NCBI GenBank assembly: GCA_964444385.1
Contig: CAYUHD010000064.1
Coordinates: 1-6,165, forward strand
DNA: 6,165 nt
Reading direction: 5' to 3'
Origin: D2472 sp964444385
GTDB lineage: Bacteria; Pseudomonadota; Gammaproteobacteria; Magnimaribacterales; D2472
Below the pieces are notes generated by a model, which was not told the DNA's origin, did no database searches, and saw only the letters and a list, made by a program, of their open reading frames with translations. Positions 1 through 4,998 of the stretch are shown piece after piece. A program made the position numbers and the translations under genes. Position 1 is the first letter of the stretch. Each line of letters begins with the position of its first letter.

Positions 1-2
1 AC

Positions 3-79
<77 letters not shown>

Positions 80-95
80 TCGCAGAGGAATAGAG

Positions 96-123
96 TGTAT
101 AGAAAGCATATGCTTATGGTCAA
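96..123 (-). promoter_or_regulatory. Sigma-70-type promoter of tRNA-fMet
   Basis: On the minus strand a -35 box TTGACC (123-118) is followed by a 16-base spacer and a -10 box TATACA (101-96). This puts the transcription start near 89-88, about 10 bases before the mature tRNA 5' end at 79. The spacer contains a perfect 12-base palindrome (104-115). Box matches and spacing are good. The call is by inspection only. Confidence 0.65.
104..115. repeat. 12-bp perfect palindrome AAGCATATGCTT in promoter spacer
   Basis: AAGCATATGCTT is its own reverse complement and lies entirely between the -35 and -10 boxes of the tRNA-fMet promoter. It could be a regulator site or simply an AT-rich coincidence. 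No known operator is recognised. Confidence 0.4.
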
Positions 124-160
124 GTTAATTCAAACTTATTTCGGCAATAAAAACTTATCT

Positions 161-169
161 TGTTATAAT
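161..169 (+). promoter_or_regulatory. Extended -10 promoter of tRNA-Leu
   Basis: TGTTATAAT contains a consensus TATAAT (164-169) preceded by the TGn extended -10 motif (161-163). It predicts a start near 176, four bases before the tRNA 5' end. No convincing -35 box is seen 16-18 bases upstream, which an extended -10 element can tolerate. The same 9-mer recurs at 285-293 before the merC-like gene. This promoter diverges from that of tRNA-fMet. Confidence 0.6.
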
Positions 170-179
170 TCGTCACTTT

Positions 180-266
180 GCCGAAGTGGTGGAATTGGTA
201 GACACGCTAGCTTGAGGGGTTAGTGAGCGAAAGCTCGTGCGGGTTCAAGTCCCGCTTTCGGCACCA
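180..266 (+). tRNA. tRNA-Leu (anticodon GAG)
   Basis: An 87-nt class II tRNA. The acceptor stem pairs GCCGAAG with the TTTCGGC before discriminator A263, and CCA is encoded at 264-266. The anticodon loop is TTGAGGG with anticodon GAG, in a stem CTAGC/GTTAG with one G-U pair. The long variable arm includes GAGC-GAAA-GCTC. The T arm is CGGGT/CCCG-type with TTCAAGT. The sequence closely resembles E. coli leuU, which lies between secG and the initiator tRNA there. Here it occupies the same neighbourhood but on the opposite strand from secG. Confidence 0.96.
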
Positions 267-278
267 TCATTTAAAATA

Positions 279-300
279 TTGTTATGTTATAATGTAACAA
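279..300. promoter_or_regulatory. Extended -10 element inside a 22-bp imperfect dyad, before the merC-like gene
   Basis: TGTTATAAT (285-293) is a consensus -10 with the TGn extension and predicts a transcription start at about 300, the A of the likely ATG. It sits inside an inverted repeat: TTGTTA (279-284) and TAACAA (295-300) flank a central TTATAA (287-292), with a TG on each side breaking the symmetry (18 of 22 positions symmetric). A repressor bound here would cover both the -10 box and the start. No -35 box is seen. The promoter is moderately supported; the operator role is inference. Confidence 0.45.
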
Positions 301-692
301 TGCGCAATACCTCTATTATCTTAAACTCAGCTGGTTTAGTGGTGTCTTTTTTTTGTTTTTTGCATTGTGTGCTAGTAATTTTAGCTTTTACAGGTATTTT
401 AAATTCAAGCCTTAAGATTATTCAGGTATTTGAAAACCCCTATAATCATGCTGTATTAGTCTTATCTGGAATTACTTTAGCAACTTTATCCCTCATAAAA
501 CCTAACTTCAATTCTCAATTAAAAAAATTGGACTTTGAATTCAAAGGATTGACTTCTTTGATCTTTATTATTGGAACAAGTTTGCTGATTGCGTCCTTCT
601 ATGTATATGGGATTTACTCAGAGATATTAGTAATTTTAGGAGCCTTATGTCTTTTAAACATACATACCTTGAAGCTAATAAAATCTCAGTAA
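300..692 (+). CDS. MerC-domain-like small inner-membrane protein
   Basis: A 130-residue hydrophobic protein with about four predicted membrane segments (roughly residues 7-33, 48-66, 83-104, 107-127). Residues 19-23 form CFLHC, the Cys-x-x-His-Cys motif expected in the first membrane helix of MerC-type proteins. Further His residues occur at 50 (start of helix two) and 122 (last helix), and the helix layout fits the MerC domain. In mer operons MerC carries Hg(II) across the inner membrane; many chromosomal relatives have no proven substrate and may handle other soft metals or none. No other mer gene is present. The frame is open upstream into tRNA-Leu, but the ATG at 300 is preferred because it gives a normal MerC N-terminus and lies one predicted start-site distance after an extended -10. 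No ribosome binding site is seen, so the mRNA may be leaderless. Family assignment is fairly sure, substrate unknown. Confidence 0.75.
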   Translation: MRNTSIILNSAGLVVSFFCFLHCVLVILAFTGILNSSLKIIQVFENPYNHAVLVLSGITLATLSLIKPNFNSQLKKLDFEFKGLTSLIFIIGTSLLIASFYVYGIYSEILVILGALCLLNIHTLKLIKSQ

Positions 693-693
693 G

Positions 694-999
694 TTATTCT
701 ACAGGGATTTCATCCTTTTTTGTTACCTCTTGAATTTCCTCATCAGTAAATAAAACTTCTGTATTAGCATTTTTTAATAAAACAGCTTGAGCTAAATTTA
801 AGGCTAAGAAAAGAGTAGCTACAAAAGCGGTTAACTTACCAAGAAAATTAGAAGGCCCTACTGCTCCAAACATAGAATTTGAAGATCCGCCACCAAAAGC
901 TGAACCCAAATCAGAACCTTTTCCTTGCTGCAAAATTACCAGCACAATTAAGATAATTGCTAGAATTATGCAGGTAATTTTAATTGCTGTGATAATCAT
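694..999 (-). CDS. secG: Preprotein translocase subunit SecG
   Basis: A 101-residue protein with the standard SecG plan: membrane helix one at about residues 3-23, a cytosolic loop with the family signature VILQQGKGSD and LGSAFGGGSS (21-40), then SMFG and NFLGKLTA leading to helix two (about 53-75), and an acidic, charged C-terminal tail. SecG joins SecY and SecE in the inner membrane and stimulates SecA-driven protein export. Length is near the usual 100-110. The start ATG is three bases after the tpiA stop; AAAGG within the tpiA end sits about 8 bases before it and can serve as ribosome binding site. Last gene of the minus-strand series. Its stop is one base from that of the convergent merC-like gene, and no minus-strand terminator is evident beyond it. 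Confidence 0.97.
   Translation of the reverse strand: MIITAIKITCIILAIILIVLVILQQGKGSDLGSAFGGGSSNSMFGAVGPSNFLGKLTAFVATLFLALNLAQAVLLKNANTEVLFTDEEIQEVTKKDEIPVE
703..721 (+). terminator. Possible rho-independent terminator of the merC-like gene
   Basis: On the plus strand AGGGAT (703-708) pairs with ATCCTT (712-717, one G-U pair) around a 3-base loop, and the T run extends to 721. It begins 11 bases after the merC-like stop codon and lies within the antisense of the secG 3' end. The stem is only six pairs, so it is weak, but position and T tract fit. Confidence 0.42.
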
Positions 1000-1002
1000 T
1001 TT

Positions 1003-1755
1003 TTATACCTTTAAATCATTAAAAACATTTGCAATTAATGCAAACTCCTTGCCATCAAGCGAAGCCCCGCCTATCAAGGCGCCATCAATATTTTTTTGTT
1101 CAAACAGTGATGATGCATTACTAATATTTACACTGCCTCCATACAAAACTGACTCTAAGCCTGTTTTTGGGAAACGTGATTGTACTACATCTTGGATCAT
1201 TCCATGAACTGAATTTATATCTTCAGGATTTGGAGTTTTCCCTGAACCAATGGCCCAAACAGGTTCATAAGCAATAATTAGTGAACTTAGCTCAATTGAG
1301 CCTTCAAGGGCCTCAATGATCTGCCCCTCAAGAACCTTATTAGTAGTATTATTTTGATTCTCCTCTTCTGATTCTCCAATACATAAGATCGGCACTAAAG
1401 AATTTTGATTAGCCTGAATTAGTTTTTGACGAATGATCTGATTGGATTCATGAAAGAAAATTCGTCTTTCTGAATGGCCAATAATAGTGAATTTACAACC
1501 TATATCTTCAATCATAGAGGCAGAAATCTCACCCGTGCGTGCACCTGAATTTTCTGTATCAATATTTTGTGCTCCAATCTCAATGCCGTGATCATCAATC
1601 AGTCCCTTTATATGATCTAAATACAAAGCAGCAGGAGCAATCCCAAGAGATGAAAAATTTTTACCATGAAAGTTTTCAAAAAATTCACGAGCCCACTGAT
1701 GATTAAAATCCTTTGAGCCATTTAGTTTCCAGTTAGCTATTAAACGTAATGACAT
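1003..1755 (-). CDS. tpiA: Triosephosphate isomerase
   Basis: A 250-residue complete TIM-barrel enzyme interconverting dihydroxyacetone phosphate and glyceraldehyde 3-phosphate in glycolysis and gluconeogenesis. Catalytic residues are all present: Lys10 in ANWKLNG (7-13), His94 in IIGHSERR (91-98), and Glu164 in AYEPVWAIGSGKT (162-174), which includes the flexible phosphate-gripping loop 6. The phosphate-binding segments YGGSV and ALIGGASL follow near the C-terminus. Length matches the family (about 250). The ATG starts three bases after the glmM stop, so translation is probably coupled. The tpiA-secG pairing downstream of glmM is typical of gammaproteobacteria. Confidence 0.98.
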   Translation of the reverse strand: MSLRLIANWKLNGSKDFNHQWAREFFENFHGKNFSSLGIAPAALYLDHIKGLIDDHGIEIGAQNIDTENSGARTGEISASMIEDIGCKFTIIGHSERRIFFHESNQIIRQKLIQANQNSLVPILCIGESEEENQNNTTNKVLEGQIIEALEGSIELSSLIIAYEPVWAIGSGKTPNPEDINSVHGMIQDVVQSRFPKTGLESVLYGGSVNISNASSLFEQKNIDGALIGGASLDGKEFALIANVFNDLKV

Positions 1756-1758
1756 AAC

Positions 1759-3075
1759 TTATGCACTAAACATTTCTGCAATATCTTCAGCATACTTTTT
1801 TGCAGTAGACTCATTATCTGACTCGACCATGATTCTGATTATATTTTCAGTCCCAGAAGGTCTAACAAGGACCCTTCCAACAGTTAAATCTGATTGAATT
1901 TCCTTAATTTTTTTTTGAATCCTTGAATCAGAAAGAATATCTTTATTTTCTACATCTACATTAATATTTTTTTGTGGTATTTTTGAATAATTACGTAAAA
2001 TATCTTCAGGATCTTTTTCTAAAATCAATAAAGAAGATATAACTTTTAATGCCGCGATGGTTCCATCTCCTGTGCTAACTAAATCACGACATATAATGTG
2101 ACCTGAAGGCTCTCCACCAAGCATCCAGCCTTCTTTTTGTAACATTTGACTTACATACTTATCACCTACATCAGCTCTTTTAAATTTATACCCTAATTTT
2201 TTTACACCTTCTTCAAAGCCCAAATTGGTCATTGCAGTTCCAACTATTCCAGACCAAGATCCTGTTCTATTTGGATTAGCATAAGCAAGAATATACATTA
2301 TATCGTCGCCATCTAGAATATTTCCTTTTTTATCAATCAACACTACTCGATCACCATCACCATCAAGAGCAATACCAAAATCTGCTCTTTGTTTAACGAC
2401 CTCCTCTTGCGCTCGTTCTGGATGGGTGGATCCGCATTCATGATTAATATTATATCCATCTGGCTCAGTCCCTATTGGAATTACCTCTGCACCCAATTCT
2501 CTTAATATTGATGGGCTAACTTTATAACAAGCACCATTAGCACAATCTAGAACTATTCTTAATGATTCAAAAGATACATCTGCAGGAACTGTTGACTTGC
2601 AGAACTCTATATATCTATCTCCAGATTCATCAAATCTCTGTGCTTTTCCAAGGTCTGCAGTTTGAACAGGCTTAAGATCGCCTGCGAGCAATTTTTCAAT
2701 TTTTTTCTCAACATCTTTAGAAATTTTTTCTCCAGTTACGGAAAATAACTTAATTCCATTGTCTAAATAATTATTATGAGATGCGCTAATAACTAACCCA
2801 AATTGGTTTCTTAAGGATTTAGTAAGGTAAGCAACTCCTGGTGTTGGTAACGGGCCAAGCAATCTGACATTGACGCCAGAAGCAATAAACCCCGCCTGAA
2901 GGGCTGATTCAAGCATATAGCCTGAAACCCGAGTATCTTTACCAATAAGAACCGTTTCCCAACCCATATCCTTTAAAACAACACCTGCTGCATGCCCGAT
3001 TTTCAGGCACACTTCGGGTGTGATTTTAGATTCTACTGGGCCTCGAATCCCATCAGTGCCAAATTTTATAGTCAT
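1759..3075 (-). CDS. glmM: Phosphoglucosamine mutase
   Basis: A 438-residue cytosolic enzyme converting glucosamine 6-phosphate to glucosamine 1-phosphate, the step leading to UDP-GlcNAc for peptidoglycan and lipid A. It shows the four-domain phosphohexomutase pattern: FGTDGIRG (5-12), the active-site phosphoserine loop ISASHN (96-101, Ser99 being the likely phosphorylated serine), the Mg-binding loop DGDGDR (238-243), the sugar-binding loop GGEPSGH (320-326), and the C-terminal phosphate-binding RPSGTE (405-410). All key residues are intact. Length is slightly below the usual 445-450. The ATG is 9 bases after the ftsH stop; those bases (TCTTTTTCC) hold no Shine-Dalgarno sequence, so expression probably depends on translation coming through ftsH. 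folP, commonly located between ftsH and glmM in gammaproteobacteria, is missing. Confidence 0.98.
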   Translation of the reverse strand: MTIKFGTDGIRGPVESKITPEVCLKIGHAAGVVLKDMGWETVLIGKDTRVSGYMLESALQAGFIASGVNVRLLGPLPTPGVAYLTKSLRNQFGLVISASHNNYLDNGIKLFSVTGEKISKDVEKKIEKLLAGDLKPVQTADLGKAQRFDESGDRYIEFCKSTVPADVSFESLRIVLDCANGACYKVSPSILRELGAEVIPIGTEPDGYNINHECGSTHPERAQEEVVKQRADFGIALDGDGDRVVLIDKKGNILDGDDIMYILAYANPNRTGSWSGIVGTAMTNLGFEEGVKKLGYKFKRADVGDKYVSQMLQKEGWMLGGEPSGHIICRDLVSTGDGTIAALKVISSLLILEKDPEDILRNYSKIPQKNINVDVENKDILSDSRIQKKIKEIQSDLTVGRVLVRPSGTENIIRIMVESDNESTAKKYAEDIAEMFSA

Positions 3076-3084
3076 GGAAAAAGA

Positions 3085-4998
3085 TTATAACTCTTCTGCG
3101 GGACCCTTTATTGAAGTTTTTTTAACAGTTTTTTTCTTTGGCGTTTTTGGTTCATCCCAATCTTTGGGGGCTCGAGGCTTGGCTCCAGCCATAATGTCAT
3201 CAATTTGATCTGAATCAATAGTCTCATAAGTAAGAAGTGATTCAGCCATTGTATGTAATTTATCAAGATTATCATTAAGAAGCTTTTCAGCTTTTTTATA
3301 ATTAATGTCAATAATTTTTCTAACCTCTATATCAATACTATTAGATGTTTCGCCGCCAATCCCTTTAGGTGCCATAGATGCAGATCTACCCAGAAATGGG
3401 TTAGTATCATCTTCACCGTATCTTAAGGGTCCTAAGTCAGACAAGCCCCATTTAGTTACCATATTTGTTGCTATTCCAGTTGCAACTTCAATATCATTCG
3501 ATGCTCCAGTTGTAATACCATCTTTTCCATTAATAATTTCTTCAGCAATTCTACCTCCAAAAAGTGCAGCTATTCTGCTATGAAGAAATTCTTTGCTTTG
3601 CATATATCTATCTTCCTCTGGCAAAAACATAGTTACACCTAGGGCTCTGCCTCGAGGGATAATAGTCACTTTATATACGGGATCATGTTCTGGGCTTAAA
3701 CGTCCAACTATTGCATGCCCAGCTTCATGATAAGCAGTAATTCTTTTTTGCTCATCTGTCATGATCATTGATTTACGCTCTGGACCCATCATGATCTTGT
3801 CTTTTGCTAGATCAAGATGAGTTCGATCAACTTTCTTGTTGCCATATCTTGCTGCAAATAACGCAGCCTCATTGATTAAGTTTGCAAGATCCGCACCTGA
3901 AAAACCTGGGGTACCTCTAGCTATAACTAAAGCATCCACATCTTTTGAAAGGGGAACTTTTTTCATGTGGACTTTGAGTATTTGCTCTCTTCCTCTTAGG
4001 TCAGGGAGATCAACCACGACCTGTCTGTCAAAGCGACCTGGCCTCAATAACGCTGGATCTAGAACATCAGGTCTGTTAGTGGCAGCAATAACAATTACCC
4101 CATCATTACCATCAAAACCATCCATTTCAACTAGCAATTGGTTTAATGTTTGCTCTCTTTCATCATGTCCACCGCCCATGCCTGCGCCTCTGTGACGACC
4201 CACAGCATCAATCTCATCAATAAACACAATGCACGGCGAATTTTTTTGCGCCTGTTCAAACATATCTCTGACTCGTGATGCGCCAACACCAACAAACATT
4301 TCTACAAAATCAGAACCGGAAATAGAAAAAAAAGGTGCTTTTGCCTCTCCAGCAACAGCTCTAGCTAAGAGAGTTTTGCCAGTTCCTGGAGGCCCCACCA
4401 TCAAAACACCTCTTGGAATTTTACCACCAAGTTTTTGAAATTTTGTAGGATCTCTCAAAAAATCAATAAGCTCTTGAACATCTTGTTTTGCTTCTTCGCA
4501 TCCAGCAACATCTTCAAAAGTAGTGGTAACTTTTCCACCCTCCATCAATTTTGCTTTACTCTTACCAAATGCCATTGGCCCACCCCTGCCAGACATTCCA
4601 CCTTGCATCTGACGCATGAAGAAGAAGAATATACCGAGGAGCAATAAAATTGGAAAAGCGCCAACTAAAAGCTGGGACCAGATTGAAGGTTGTTCCACGC
4701 TCTCAAAGACAGTAATGATACCGTGGTCTTCTATTGCATTATCAACTGATTCATCCCTCTTATATATAGGATGACGGGTTTCAAATCTTGTGCCATCAAG
4801 ACGCTCACCAAAAATAGTCATCTGATCGCCCTTATAGGTTACCTTACCAACGCGATCTGATAGAACTTCTTGTTTGAATTGACTGTATGAAATCATCTCC
4901 CTTTTTGAAGAGGATGCATTTTCAACATTATTGAAAATAAATATGAGAGCTGCGCCCAGAAGAACCCATACTAATGCATTTTTAAAAACTGAATTCAT
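3085..4998 (-). CDS. ftsH: ATP-dependent zinc metalloprotease FtsH
   Basis: A 637-residue membrane-anchored AAA+ protease, complete and of normal length. Order: N-terminal membrane helix (about 7-24), periplasmic domain (about 25-105), second membrane helix (about 108-128), AAA+ module with Walker A GPPGTGKT (202-209), pore loop FVGVGA (235-240), Walker B IVFIDE (257-262) and the second region of homology with two Arg near 322-325, then the protease domain with zinc motif HEAGH (424-428) and a likely third ligand Asp502. The C-terminal tail is Lys/Pro rich. FtsH degrades misassembled membrane proteins and short-lived regulators, and in E. coli sets LpxC levels. Its ATG overlaps the upstream stop as ATGA, implying coupled translation; GGAG lies about 10 bases before the start inside the upstream gene. 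Adjacency to rlmE sequence is the classical arrangement. Confidence 0.99.
   Translation of the reverse strand: MNSVFKNALVWVLLGAALIFIFNNVENASSSKREMISYSQFKQEVLSDRVGKVTYKGDQMTIFGERLDGTRFETRHPIYKRDESVDNAIEDHGIITVFESVEQPSIWSQLLVGAFPILLLLGIFFFFMRQMQGGMSGRGGPMAFGKSKAKLMEGGKVTTTFEDVAGCEEAKQDVQELIDFLRDPTKFQKLGGKIPRGVLMVGPPGTGKTLLARAVAGEAKAPFFSISGSDFVEMFVGVGASRVRDMFEQAQKNSPCIVFIDEIDAVGRHRGAGMGGGHDEREQTLNQLLVEMDGFDGNDGVIVIAATNRPDVLDPALLRPGRFDRQVVVDLPDLRGREQILKVHMKKVPLSKDVDALVIARGTPGFSGADLANLINEAALFAARYGNKKVDRTHLDLAKDKIMMGPERKSMIMTDEQKRITAYHEAGHAIVGRLSPEHDPVYKVTIIPRGRALGVTMFLPEEDRYMQSKEFLHSRIAALFGGRIAEEIINGKDGITTGASNDIEVATGIATNMVTKWGLSDLGPLRYGEDDTNPFLGRSASMAPKGIGGETSNSIDIEVRKIIDINYKKAEKLLNDNLDKLHTMAESLLTYETIDSDQIDDIMAGAKPRAPKDWDEPKTPKKKTVKKTSIKGPAEEL

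Noticed and set aside
237..299. Upstream extension of the MerC-like frame starting inside tRNA-Leu
   Set aside because: The extra 21 codons come from the tRNA 3' half and the promoter region, do not look like MerC, and a better-placed ATG exists at 300.
968..1207. Plus-strand open frames over secG, tpiA, glmM, ftsH and rlmE (for example 968-1207, 3020-3208, 3305-3583, 3836-4195, 4229-4438, 4435-4647, 4931-5137, 5179-5382)
   Set aside because: Each lies opposite a strongly identified conserved gene, shows no recognisable domain, and has no start signals.
3108..3311. Short minus-strand frame within the ftsH 3' end
   Set aside because: Shifted reading of the ftsH C-terminal coding sequence; the ftsH frame is intact and of full length.
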